A DNA stretch of 64,000 nt, taken from positions 124,001-188,000 of the forward strand of contig OZ037896.1 in the NCBI GenBank assembly GCA_964035575.1, in the 5' to 3' direction. The stretch comes from Rhynchopus sp. YZ270_cl-10 (Eukaryota > Euglenozoa > Diplonemea > Diplonemida > Diplonemidae). Position numbers and translations under genes: made by a program. Positions 31,669 to 42,350 of the stretch are shown here, one piece after another. Numbering within the stretch: position 1 is the first letter of the stretch; every line of letters begins with the position of its first letter. The notes beneath the pieces are model-generated. The model saw nothing but the letters and a program-made list of their open reading frames with translations, searched no databases and was not told where the DNA came from.

Positions 31669-34600
31669 TGTAAAGAATAAAAATACGTTTTGCTTTCCAG
31701 GCATGCCTACTGTGGAATGATCCTGAACATTAGGGACGGGGGGGGTGAAGACTCTTCGATTTTTTGTTTTTATTTTATTTTGTAAAAAAGAACCCCCTTT
31801 TTTGAGAGCATGCAAAAATGTTGTTCTAAAAACAATTTTATGAAAGCCTGTCAGACAGCCAATCACAGGAGGCGGGGGGTTTGTTTTTGAGCAGCGTCTT
31901 CTGACAGTGAATTAAATATTGGGGACGGGTAGTCCAGGCAACAGGCAAGGAATAACGCCTTGACTGGAAAAAGGCTACACAAAGAAAAAAATACGCAAAA
32001 AAAAATCAAAACAAAACATCACAACACAGAGACGCCTACTGAAGAAGGGATAAACATTTTGATAACGTGGACACGTCTTTTTTGCGTAAAAAAAAAAGTT
32101 TTGTCAAAATTTTTTGAAAACAGTAAACAATGTAAAGTTGATACCGTGAGCTAGACCACCTCGCAAGGCCCAGACACGTTACAACTAAAAGGAAAGTGCA
32201 TGACTGAACGTGCACGAAAAACAGAAAGCCACTTGCGTGCTTTTTTTTTCTTTTCTTTTCTTTTTTGAGAGGAAAAATCACCGATCACGTCGGGTGTTAC
32301 TTCTTTTTGCAGGCCAGCCTATCCGAGAAAAGTATCTCTCTTTAAAAAAAAAACTACCGATCGAGCCGAGTTTGGACGAAATAAAAAAAATAAACAACAA
32401 ACGAGAAGACGATCAGACCTCTAAGGCAAGCACACCACAGTATCTATCTTCCAATAAAAAAAACCAACACACGAAAAAACAAAGTTTGACTTGCAATACA
32501 AAGCCCTTTCGTGACAGTGTACCTAAAACAAAACATTCAGGGGGGAAATCCCAGGTCAGCACACGCAAAAAAAATTGAACTTATGTGGGAGAGAAAAATG
32601 GGGGGAAAAATTGGAAATTTTTTGTGAGATTGATGTACCTCTCGTAGCACACCCGTCTACAACAAAAAGGCTTTTTTTTTTTTTTTTTTTTTTTTTGTTT
32701 TGAAAACAGTTGATGACTCAGCACGGAAGTGAATAGCTCACCCGTACAGGGAGACACCATTTTACACTATAATCCACGTATTTAAAAAAAAAAATAGCTC
32801 GAAAAAAATTGCTTTGATAACGATGATGTGTTTCACGTGGCAACACATCACCTCTAGGTGAACGAGTGGGGACCCCTTTTTGGGTCCCACTTTTGGGGTG
32901 CAGTCAGAGCAAGCAAAGTATTTTTTTTTCTCAAGCAGACTTCGCTCGTAGGGGGAGGATGCACGCTTTGGCGTGAGGGAGTTAGCGACTTCTCCTTTTT
33001 TTTTCTAAAAAAAAAATATTGTTGTTTGAGAAACGCTGCGTCGATTCCTCTGTTTGTCAACAATCACTACTACTTGGTGTAGAGCTTTTCTTTGTACTCA
33101 AAATTTCGCCCATTTTTTTCAGGGCTTTTGGTGTTCCACAAAAAGGCTGAAAACTGACAAATCATTGACATGCTTCTGTGGAATGAAGGTATATCTCCCA
33201 CCACCATCTCAAAATCCCACGCAGACGTTTTGTGGAACATCAACTTTGAAAGAAGAAATATGGATAGCGTACGTGCTTTTCCGTGTTAAGCTGAAAGTAT
33301 TGGACACGGACCTCGTGGGAACACTGATTATGAGGTGGAAAACTTGAAAGATGTATGGACCACCTGAGCACACACAGCACACACCCGGTATGGAGTGATG
33401 AACCGAAGCGACCCACCAAACATATTGGAAGTTGTAAAATAAAGAGCAAAGTTGTTAAAAAGGGCTTGGGGGAGAAAAAAAACTTTTCGGAGTGACCTTT
33501 TTACGGTGTACGTTTTCCCCTGAGAAAAATAACTGCCGAAAAGAAACGGCAGTCAAATCTCTCCAGAAAGCTAGAGGGGCTTTTTTTTCGCTTCACAGGG
33601 GGCAGAAATTGGTGTATTTTCTGATAAATTTTACCAAAAAAAAAAGCCAGAACAGAGCGAAACGGTCTCTGCTTGACGTCACGGATGGGTTCTCTGAAGT
33701 ACGTATTTCTGTTTTTGTTTTTGTTGCGTCAACCCTCGCTCCACCAATACTAGGTTCTGGCCTTTGTTTTTGTTTGATAAATTGTTGGGGTAGCGTTTAG
33801 TTGCCTCGGTTGTGTTGCCACAGTTGTGCAATCTCCACTATCTCATCGTTTGTTGTAAACTCCAACCCACGGGGGTATAAATCAGGTGGAGAATGTGAAT
33901 GTGTATTTAAACAAAATAGGGAAACAATAAATGGCTTTCGGAAGTCAGTCAAACGACCTGTCAGCGACGTGTCACGACCTGTCAATATCGACCCCTCCCG
34001 GAGCACCAATAAAGGAATCTTTGTGTTCGTGTTATTTCAAATAAAAATATTCTTTCAATAAACTCGAGAGATCGTGGATCTAAGATGATTTTTTAAAAAA
34101 AAAAAAATGAGCCATGTGGCACATCCCCATCTGTTGTGAAAAGCTTGAGAGATGAGTGGGGGGACTCGCTTTTTCCAAGAAAACAAAAAAAAAGAAAGAG
34201 AAGTTGAAAGTGCAAACGCATCACCGTTCATCGGCGGACGCAGGCATTGAAATAAACATTTTTTTTTTGGTTGTGCTGGTTTGGATAGAATGTGACGATT
34301 CTTGTTGGGGAGGGGGGAAAATGCTTTTTTTTTTGTTTTCGGGGTTTCAAAGGTGGGGATGGCAACGCGTTAGTAGAGAAAAACGGGGGCGGGAGGGGGA
34401 GGGGGAGGGGAACCATTTTTGAAGGGAAAAAAACCCCTTTAATTTTAGTGTAGCTGCCATACAGACAATTTACACTATTTTTTATTTTTTATTTTGTTGT
34501 TGTTTTATCGGTAATACAACTCATCACAATAGAATATTATACAGTGGTTTTTTTTAAAAAATATTGTGAGAATATCACCGCCTGTGCCAAGCTCCACTCT

Positions 34601-35287
34601 TCCCTCAAGACATTCACGTGATTTGTGTGGAAGATGTGAAAGAAAAGTTGAAAGTGCAAACGCCTCACCTGAAACAGTTTTTTTTTTTGTATGCAATTCG
34701 CATATTTCCATACAAAAAAATATACTGTCCTCGCTGATAGCAACCAAGTTTTCAAAACCAACCTAAAACCCTTTTTTTTCAAAAAAGGGTGATCCCCTTA
34801 TCTTGCACGTATATGGAGAAAGGGGAAAGGGGCAGAGGGACGGAAAAAACCCCCAAACACAAAAACTGCTCTCTTCTTGTACAATCTCAGTTAACGCTGT
34901 TCTCGGGAACCAATATTGGGGTGGAAAAGAAAACTAGGGGATAGCGAGGAGACGGGGTGGGGCTTTCAAAATGCACGATAAAGTTGTTTCATGGTGAAAT
35001 CAATAACATTGTAACAAGGAAGAAAAGAAGGAACAGTTTATAAGATGACCCTAAGCCTCTCGTGCTTAGTCACCTTGCGAGAAAACTTGCAGAGATGAAG
35101 GTTCCTCTTGTGCACATACATCTTTACTTACCACATCGTTATCGCGCTGCAACACGCTCAAAAAAATCTTGTTACTTTGTTACAAATTTTCCATGCTAAC
35201 GTAAAGGTCCTGTGGAGGTAAAACAGATCGGACTACTAAAGTTCGTGGGGATTTAAAAAAAAAAAAGTTTTGTCACAAAAAAAAAAA
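31669..35287. other. Long gene-free AT-rich region
   Basis: Nothing gene-like was found in 3.6 kb. It contains an R1 head (32482-32525), a 23-base T run near 32670-32696, the 33935-34010 block shared with 30805-30870, two R2 copies (34195-34240 and 34638-34670; core AGTTGAAAGTGCAAACGC) and an R3 copy (35038-35102). The R2 core also occurs near 1953, in RPB6 intron 2, and near 12777. Short frames here are K/F-rich and unconvincing. Confidence 0.5.
35038..35102 (+). repeat. R3 dispersed repeat, second copy
   Basis: Matches 30958-31025: TATAAGATGA, CTCTCGTG, AGTCACCTT and GAAAACT blocks in the same order and orientation. It is followed by TGCAGAGATGAAGGTTCCTC, which resembles fragments near 12590 and 27870. 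Confidence 0.6.
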
Positions 35288-36499
35288 GGGCAAATTGCGA
35301 TAACACGTATACTTTTTGTTTCCATTTGCGATAACACGTACACAAAAAGTATACGTGTTATCGCGAAAAAGTGTACGTGTTATCGCGAAAAGTGGTCAAA
35401 AAAGTATACGTGTTATCGCGAACAAAAATGTACGTGTTTCCTTCTTCTAAGGTGCTCGCTCTCCATACCTAGACCCTCGAATTTTTTTTTTTGGGCCCCA
35501 AAAATGGCTAATTTCGACGATTTGAGGCCATTCAAAGCAAAATTTGGCACTTTTGAGCATCTGTGGGGGTCTAGAACGCGGTTGCGAGCACCCCGTTTTT
35601 TAGCGAAATATGTACGTGTTATCGCGAAAAGTGTTCAAAAAAATGTACGTGTGACATTCAGAAGACAGGGTCTGGTGGTAAATTTTGCGTATCCCTCTGT
35701 GTGGGTCACTCACACTTGCGGTCATGTGCCACTGCGTGGGTCTGGGAACCAGACTTACGTACTTAAGGTGCACGAACACAGGGTCTGGTGGTAAATTTTG
35801 CGTAGTACTGCGACGTGGTACTGCGTGGGTCTGGGAATATGGGTACCTGGGTACAGGATATTTGTTGTCAAAGACATCTTCCACCATGCATTGAGGAGGG
35901 TAAGACAGTGGTCGCAGTTTGTACTTGATATCATTACAACATTTAACTTCTCCACGGGGGTCTTGGGCCGTTCATTCGGTTATACCTTGACTACCGGAAG
36001 AGGCCTTTTTGGTCTCTAGAATATCCGGTATTCCCGAACGGAGGCACACTTTGTGTGTTACTACGACCTGGCAATTTCCAGCAGTAGGTTAAGTAATCTT
36101 TCTTGTAAATTGTTGGATCATTATCTCCTCAGTGCATGAATGCCCCACGTGACTGGACACTTTTGTGTTTGTCATGTGGAGCTGTGGTTGCTCTTTCACG
36201 ACTTTTATCCTTGTACACAGTGTACCCAGTACCCAGTGCCCTGTCACGACTTTTTCCGTGACAAAAAGTTTGGTTTCCTTGACAAACCAGGTACCCAGGT
36301 ACCCAGGTACCTGGGTACCCAGGTACCTGGGTACCCAGGTACCTGGGTACCTGGGTACCTGGGTACCTGGGTACCTGGGAAAACACGTACGTTTTTGTTC
36401 GCGAAAACACGTACACTTTTTCGCGATAACACGTATACTTTTTGTGTACGTGTTATCGCAAATCGAAAAAAAAAGTATACGTGGTATCGCAATTTACCC
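35288..36499. mobile_element. 1.2-kb element with long inverted termini
   Basis: The left end GGGCAAATTGCGATAACACG runs about 110 bp and is repeated in inverted orientation at the right end (reverse complement GGGTAAATTGCGATACCACG). Both ends are made of sub-repeats of GTACGTGTTATCGCGAAAA in alternating orientation. The interior holds a direct repeat of about 110 bp (lead GGGTCTGGTGGTAAATTTTG at about 35668 and 35782), the GGTACC palindromic array, and a block (35455-35610) homologous to 44745-44885. No frame looks like a transposase. Target duplication is unclear because both flanks are A-rich. Likely a non-autonomous DNA element. Confidence 0.6.
36289..36378. repeat. GGTACC palindromic repeat array
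   Basis: About eleven copies of the 8-mers GGTACCCA and GGTACCTG in mixed order, so the whole array is close to self-complementary and could extrude hairpins. It lies inside the 35288-36499 element; a short related stretch is near 35836-35858. Confidence 0.85.
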
Positions 36500-37255
36500 A
36501 AAAAAAAAAAAAATAAACAAACCAAAAAAAATGAAGTGCCCCCGAGAGGCACATTACATTTTTCTTCGAATAAAAGTAAAAACAAAAATTTGCGAAGCAT
36601 CGGACCAAAAAGAATTCTTTAAAAGACTTTTTATGAGGGGGAAAATGGGATGTAAAAAATAAAGCTCTGTTGGTGGCATGGGGAGGGTACACGGTGGAAT
36701 CCGCCCATTTTGGGCAACCCATTTCGGTGTCGTACACCCTCATACCACACCCACTCTGGTGCAAAAAAAATGGCACCTGAGGTGGGGGAAAATCGAGAAA
36801 ATCTTGATGCATGTGTCCCAGGCAAAAGAAGGGATTTTTTGAATAGCCCACTGTACACATGTATCGGAGAAAATACACAGAGATGTACAGACTTCCAACA
36901 AAACATAAAGTCCGCAAGAAATGCTGAGCTTCCCAGTAGACGTTACCCCGCACGCACAACCAAATCCCTTCCAAAACAAATGAAAGCTTGACAGAAAAAA
37001 AAAACTTTGTGTTGAAATACGCCCCCTAACCTGCTCGAAAAAACTAAAAACTTCTGTGCGAGAGAGAAAAAAAAATGGGAAAAAAAACGAGAGAAAAAAA
37101 AAACCGCAGGTAAATTTGTTGCCACCAAAAGCCCATTTTTTTTAAATTTTTGGTTTCCCAACATGATACCCCACGGTGCTTTAAAAAAAAGGCACAAACA
37201 CGAAATACACACACGTCTTTGCGTTTTTTTTTTTTTTTTGTTTTTCTTTGATTTC
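36500..37255. other. Intergenic, no gene seen
   Basis: Spacer downstream of the permease stop. Contains A tracts, an R1-like head near 37005 (TTGTGTTGAAATACGCCCCC) and a long T tract at 37215-37238 just after the permease stop on the minus strand. No supported frame. Confidence 0.5.
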
Positions 37256-39409
37256 TTATCCAGCAAAGTTGTAGATGAGTGCGGTGACGTTGAGGACAAT
37301 GGAGACGGCGATCATGGTCCATGCCATCGTCATCTTGCGCTGTGTGCTCCACGAGGTGGGGAGGGCGGTGAACAGCTCGTCCACCTGCGCAGACGTCAGC
37401 ATCGTGTCGTCGCCCTCAGCGTCCTGGGCACGGATGTCCTCCATCTTCTGGATCAGCTTGTCCACCTTGCGCTGCAGACGGATGATCTCCTGCTGGTGAA
37501 GACGCTTCGTCTGCTGCTGCTCGGAGTCCTCAGCGAACTGCGTCACGAAGACCTTGATCTCAGCCCTCAGGTCCGCCATGTCCTGCTCGTACTGGTCAAG
37601 CTTCACCTGGAGCTTGTCGAGCTTGATTTGCTCGGTCTGTTGGAGAATTATTTGAGTTTTTTGAGATGTGGGAGGGGAGCATACCGTCTGCGGCTTTCTC
37701 TTCTCGTTCGGGTGCTCCTCAACAACGCAGAGGGAGCCGAGGTGGGTGTGCACTGCGCCGGTCGCGTCCTCGCCGTGGATGCGGATGTTCTCCGCAACAA
37801 CGTCCCTGGGTGCGATCTTGCCGTCCTTGGGGCGCACGGTGTAGGTGATGTGGGCCACAGACTCTCCGTTGACATCCTCCACATCGTCCCTGATCTGGTG
37901 CTGCACGGACATGATCGTGCAGAGCACCCATTGGTGTCCGGGGATCCACACATCCACGTCGTCCGAGGTCGCGTATGTGCGCAGCTTCGCCGCCTCGTGG
38001 TCCTTGTTGCGCTCGTCCTCCGCAAGCAGCGCAGTGTCCTCACCCTCGCTTCCCTCCGTGTAGTCCTCCCCGTCACGCAGCGCACGGATGTAGAAGTACA
38101 CCGGCAGCGCAAAGTTCAGGGGCACAATGATCAGCAGGCCCGACCACTTCGTGATGTCGTTCAGCGCACTTCCCGTGTACAGAACGATGCTCATCAACCA
38201 CGGGAACACACCACCCCAGAAGTTCGCCCAGGCAGTCCTGCAGATGTTGTTCTCGAGCAGGTTGTAACGGATGATGATCGACTGGATCGGGATACCCGAC
38301 ACCAACGCAGAGAACGGGAACAGGTACGCCATGATGCGAGTCAGCAGCGTGGAGCCCTGGGTGCTCGAGTTGGTGAACTGCGCGAGAAGGTCGCTCGATC
38401 CGGTGAAGTCGTACGCAGCAGCGCAGAGGATCCCAACAAGAAGGAACATAGCCGTACCGATACCGCTTGCGTACCAGACAGACTTGTTGATCGGAACTCC
38501 AACCTTCTTCTCATTCACCCACGACGGAAGTGTGGTCACAAACGCGTAGTTGAACAGCACAATCCCGAAGATGTCATCGAGGTTCGACTTTGCAACAGGG
38601 ACACCACCGTAGCCCTCAGAGATCTGGTGGTCTGAGGGGTCGAAGACGAGGCCACGCACAAAGGACTGCACAACCCACTCAGCGACGATGACAAAGAGAA
38701 CAGCGCAGGCGACGACTTGGACATTGATGTTGTCGTCAAGGTTCCAGTACCCAAGCGGCAGAGCGATCATCAGGACAAAGGCAAACCCAAGCGAGATGAC
38801 GTACGCATCGTTTCCGAAGGGCGAGTCTCCACTGCCGTCCTCGCCGTCCCCGACACAGCGGAAGCCGAAGGAGGACGAACCATCTGTGTGGATCGACTCA
38901 TTGTTGTGGAGCTGCAGCGCGCACGACTTTCCAAAGATCTCGATGAAGCAGGAGTCCGTCGTCTGGCTGCTCTCAATCACACTCGCAATCAACGTCGTCT
39001 GGAAGGACATCATGAAGACGAACAGAGTTGCATAGTACGCCCACACGTGGCGCCCACGGAAGAAGTGCTTCGCAAGGGTCGTGAATTCGATACGCTGCTC
39101 GAACTTCGAGTTACCAGGCATGCGCTTGATCGCCTCAAGCATCATTGTCGACGAGAACGACGACAGGAAGAACGACAGCATCACCATCAGCGTTGTCGGG
39201 ATCCACCCACCCGTGGCGGCCACCTGGGGCATCTGGACCATACCAGGTCCGGTCACGTTGTTGATGTTCAGTGCCAGTCCGGGGATCATGCCGATGGTCT
39301 TCGCTCCAAACGCCCCAGAGGGCACAACGGCCTCACTGTACGTGACAACCGTGGATCTGTCATCCTCGCTCGTCTGGTTTGTGATCGACTCTTCATCGCG
39401 TGCCGGCAT
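37256..39409 (-). CDS. Amino-acid permease (AAAP type) with coiled-coil tail
   Basis: Membrane transporter, 717 codons as read or 701 after removal of a proposed intron at 37637-37684. The N-terminal helix carries the amino acid/auxin permease signature (NINNVTGPGMVQMPQVAATG, GGWIPTTLMVMLSFFLSSFS). About ten to eleven hydrophobic segments follow, with loops rich in Asn/Ser (LQLHNNESIHTDGSSS). Such permeases carry amino acids, usually with H+ or Na+; the substrate cannot be read. After the transporter core comes an acidic linker, a long heptad region (LDKLQVKLDQYEQDMADLRA, RLQRKVDKLIQKMEDIRAQD) and a last hydrophobic segment (AWTMIAVSIVLNVTALIYNF) at the extreme C-terminus. The 48-nt intron (GTATGC...CAACAG) is a multiple of three and stop-free, so both forms are readable; splicing joins KPQT to TEQIKLD. 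Coiled coil plus tail helix is unusual for this family. Confidence 0.87.
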   Translation of the reverse strand: MPARDEESITNQTSEDDRSTVVTYSEAVVPSGAFGAKTIGMIPGLALNINNVTGPGMVQMPQVAATGGWIPTTLMVMLSFFLSSFSSTMMLEAIKRMPGNSKFEQRIEFTTLAKHFFRGRHVWAYYATLFVFMMSFQTTLIASVIESSQTTDSCFIEIFGKSCALQLHNNESIHTDGSSSFGFRCVGDGEDGSGDSPFGNDAYVISLGFAFVLMIALPLGYWNLDDNINVQVVACAVLFVIVAEWVVQSFVRGLVFDPSDHQISEGYGGVPVAKSNLDDIFGIVLFNYAFVTTLPSWVNEKKVGVPINKSVWYASGIGTAMFLLVGILCAAAYDFTGSSDLLAQFTNSSTQGSTLLTRIMAYLFPFSALVSGIPIQSIIIRYNLLENNICRTAWANFWGGVFPWLMSIVLYTGSALNDITKWSGLLIIVPLNFALPVYFYIRALRDGEDYTEGSEGEDTALLAEDERNKDHEAAKLRTYATSDDVDVWIPGHQWVLCTIMSVQHQIRDDVEDVNGESVAHITYTVRPKDGKIAPRDVVAENIRIHGEDATGAVHTHLGSLCVVEEHPNEKRKPQTVCSPPTSQKTQIILQQTEQIKLDKLQVKLDQYEQDMADLRAEIKVFVTQFAEDSEQQQTKRLHQQEIIRLQRKVDKLIQKMEDIRAQDAEGDDTMLTSAQVDELFTALPTSWSTQRKMTMAWTMIAVSIVLNVTALIYNFAG

Positions 39410-39711
39410 TTTGTGTCAGCTTTCTTTTGTTTTTTCTGTGAAAAATATTGAGAGAAAAAATAAGAGCAAAAAGAATAATAGAATAACTCGTGTTCGGGAG
39501 GGGGGATATTGACAGGCTGAAAGGTATGGGGGGTCTACTTTTTAATTTGTGGTGGGTTTTTTCTCCGTGAATCACGCGTCGTCCAAAAAGACCGGTATTT
39601 GCATTTTGCAATCCGTCCGGCCAGTAGTGGAGTACACTTGCAACTGGACAAGTTCTTGGAACATAGGTACATAGGTACAGGTATTTGACAGGATTCCAGC
39701 AACACCAATTA
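39410..39711. other. Permease 5' spacer with shared repeat
   Basis: Contains a stretch (39590-39655: GGTATTTGCATTTTGCAATC, CGTCCGGCCAGTAGTGGAG, ACTGGACAAGTTCTTGG) also found beside the microsatellites at 29115-29185. No gene. Confidence 0.5.
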
Positions 39712-40051
39712 CAGTAAGACAACAAACATCGGTGGGGTAAAAACCCTCCTTAGAGTTTTGAAATCCCAAAATCCACCTTAGTTTTTACCCCACCTATGTT
39801 CCTACACCACCGGTGTTTATTCCAGTGGACATGATATTTTGGGTCAACATGGAAAATATGGGGAAATGAGGTGAGATATTGGGGAAAATGGTGGGACTTG
39901 CCATCAAAAATTTTTGTCCAGGGGTAAAAACATCGGAGGGGTAAAAACCCTCCTTAGAATTTTGAAATTCCAAAATCCACCTTAGTTTTTACCCCTCCGG
40001 TGTTTTTACCCCACCTATATTTTTACCCCACCGGTGTTTGTTGTCTTACTG
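39712..40051. mobile_element. 340-bp MITE, TA duplication, 34-bp terminal inverted repeats
   Basis: The ends CAGTAAGACAACAAACA are inverted at the other end with a single mismatch over about 32 bp, continuing into GGTGGGGTAAAAA. TA flanks both ends (39710-39711 and 40052-40053). Inside, the module GGGGTAAAAACCCTCCTTAG followed by CCAAAATCCACCTTAGTTTT occurs twice, so the element is nested or was formed by internal duplication. No coding capacity. TA duplication and a CAGT start are typical of Tc1/mariner/pogo-derived MITEs. Confidence 0.85.
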
Positions 40052-40321
40052 TACTACTACTTTTTTTTCAAACCCCAAAAGTTCCGAAAAACCCCGAAAA
40101 CCTGCGTCCTGAAGTACGGGGGCGAGGTGGAGCACAAGGGGGCTGGGGAAGACGGTACGAGTCATGGCAACCGAAGAACGCGTCTTTCATTTACGTATTG
40201 CATACTCGTACAAAATCATTTTGAAGAAGCATCACATATTTTTGCTTAATTTCCAGAGGAAATGGGAAGAATGTAAAAATGACAAATACGATTGCAGGTG
40301 TGCCGTGCGTCAGAAACAACC

Positions 40322-41422
40322 TCACTCACTGTTGTGGGGGAACAGGTGCCTTGTCACAATAACATTTTTGTGTTCTGATGATCTGGGATCCGCCGACAGA
40401 AACACCCCCGAACACGGCGAGATCGCAAACGACGTATTGTTGCTTGGCATCACACGAACACAGGACATGCCACATCATACTGGTGTAGCCCAAAGGCTCC
40501 CTCAGTGTGATAACTCACGACTAAGTACTTCCCACAAGGCGTGAACTGTATGCTCGGGAACCCACCCACATCAACGCTGCCAAGACCCGCACCACTCAAA
40601 TCATAGAGGTTCACTCTCCCATCTGAGTCCCCCACAGCAAAAGCAGAGGCAGACTGCGAAACAGCCACACGCCCTGCTCCCGTCACACATGCCACATTGA
40701 CACCTGTGTTGACATCCCACACACGTGTGGTATTCTCCGCTGTGGAAGAGGTGATCACCCACCTACCACAGTGCGACACCGCCACATCCCAGCATCCCTT
40801 GTGCGAGAGAGAGCGGAGCAACGTCAGGTCTTCGTCATACACAGAGACGCCGTCTTTGCCTTGGGCTGCCACACGCGAACACCGACTTCGAGGTCCCTTC
40901 GACTTTGCGGAGCACCTCCCCACCCGGAAGCGCAACCTCACGGAAGTGATCCCTACACGACAGGTAGCAGCGTGTCTTGCATCGTGAGATGGCAGGCAGT
41001 CCTGGATGACCGTCCGCTTTGAACAGGAACAAAGGTTTGAAGGTTTCTGTGTCAAAGCCACCAATAAATGAGTAGTAGTTATCAAAGCTCGAAGAACACA
41101 AATAGATGCAGAGCTTTCCACAGCGCGACAGCGACAAACCATCCACTGAAACCCCATCTTCCTCCACCTTGTATTCATCAGGACACCGAATATCAGCACA
41201 GGGAAAGGCAAGCACAACCTGCACACCTGATTCGAACGCAGTGTCCTGCAGACGGCACGTCTCCTCCAGCACCTGCGTGCCGATGCGCATCTCGACAGAC
41301 GCAGGCAAGACAGCAAGCGCCGTGCACGCAACCTCCTTTGCCGCTGCAACGTCCACATCGCACGGCACCTCCACTGTCGCAGACACGCCTGACTCTTCCA
41401 GCGCAAAGGTCACATTCATCAT
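40322..41422 (-). pseudogene. Ubl-propeller family copy 1, broken
   Basis: Copy 1 of the ubiquitin-like/WD40-propeller family described at 49884-50990. The N-terminal domain (MMNVTFALEESGVSATVEVP) is intact and only slightly diverged. The frame is lost near 40870, where 11 bases present in intact copies (between CCTTGGG and CTGCCACACG) are missing, and again near 40468, where four bases are missing and a premature stop follows CPVFV. The remaining sequence down to the family's usual stop position (40322-40324) is still recognisable. It keeps its own variant patches (SSSFDNYYSFIGG; CADIRCPDEYKVEEDGVSVD). It may be a sequence donor for gene conversion of the intact copies (inference). Confidence 0.85.
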
Positions 41423-42350
41423 GTTGTTTCCTTCGTGAGGTTAACGGGGAGTGTGATGAGGTGGGTGGGGTTCTGTTTCGTGTGTTTTGTGGTGGGAAAA
41501 AAGAGAAGTTAGGGAAGACAACCAGCACACCCAGCTTGCTCATTTGTGCGACACACTGGGGAATGTAGAGGAGGTGGGATGCTCAACATCTCACCATCTT
41601 CGTGTCGTCAGAGACCATCGACCATCCGTCGTGTGGTGAGTGCACAATGGGGGAATGAAAACGAAAAGTCCAGACGTTTGAATCACTTCTCACTAAAGTA
41701 TTTGTCATAAAAACCAAACTTCTGTGATGAGGTGAGGGAAGGAGGAAGGGACAGAAGTGCTTCTCAAAAAGAAAGGTGCGCAACGTTTTTGTTTTGATAA
41801 TATCTCTCTGCCCATCTCAAAAAATGCTGTTTGAAATCGTTGGCATTTCATCCTCAACTCTGGTGTGTGGTGTGGGGAGAAGGTGAATTGCAGTTATTGT
41901 TCTGGTATTAAGGTTGCAGTTGAACGAAACGAAAACTAACGCTAGCAATAGCAGTGGTTCTTTGGATGCATTTCCCCCAGACGGTCACAAGAGAGGGGTT
42001 GTGGTTTGTTATGTCGAGGTAACCAGAAAGAGAAAATAATCTCCAAAAAGACAAAAAGTTTTTAATTAAAGTTTAAAACCACGTTCACACAAGACATTTC
42101 CATAAACCCCATACAGTATTTGCCCTACTCTTGAAGCACTTCCCCCAAAGCATTTACCCCAAAAATACATAAAGCCTGTTAGTGTGCTCCACACCACAGG
42201 GGTGTTGTGAGCAGTGTGGAAGTTGAACCACAAATACAACAAAACATTTGCTGGTTTGCTCAAACGGCTACAACTGTTTCATAATGTCAGAAAACAACCT
42301 CAGTCACTGTTGTGGGGGGTACAATTGTTTGTCATAATATTTGTTCTGGT
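41423..42350. repeat. Array spacer cassette, copy A
   Basis: Noncoding cassette found between family members: CTCATTTGTGCGACACACTG at about 41537, then TGGGATGCTCAACATCTCAC, to GCTCCACACCACAGGGGTG at about 42187. Nearly the same sequence occurs at 58385-58920 and 60165-60882, with internal deletions, and starts again at 63940 at the window edge. A 66-codon minus-strand frame (MRTFLFEKHFCPFLLPSPHH...) at 41583-41783 is kept in the copies at 58420-58620 (identical) and 60207-60407 (two substitutions). It could be a small gene, but it may be conserved only because the duplication is recent. Confidence 0.7.

Noticed and set aside
31669-35287. Several 60-120 residue frames in the AT-rich region
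   Set aside because: Composition is dominated by Lys/Phe/Asn from A and T tracts, with no conserved motif and no matching exon structure.
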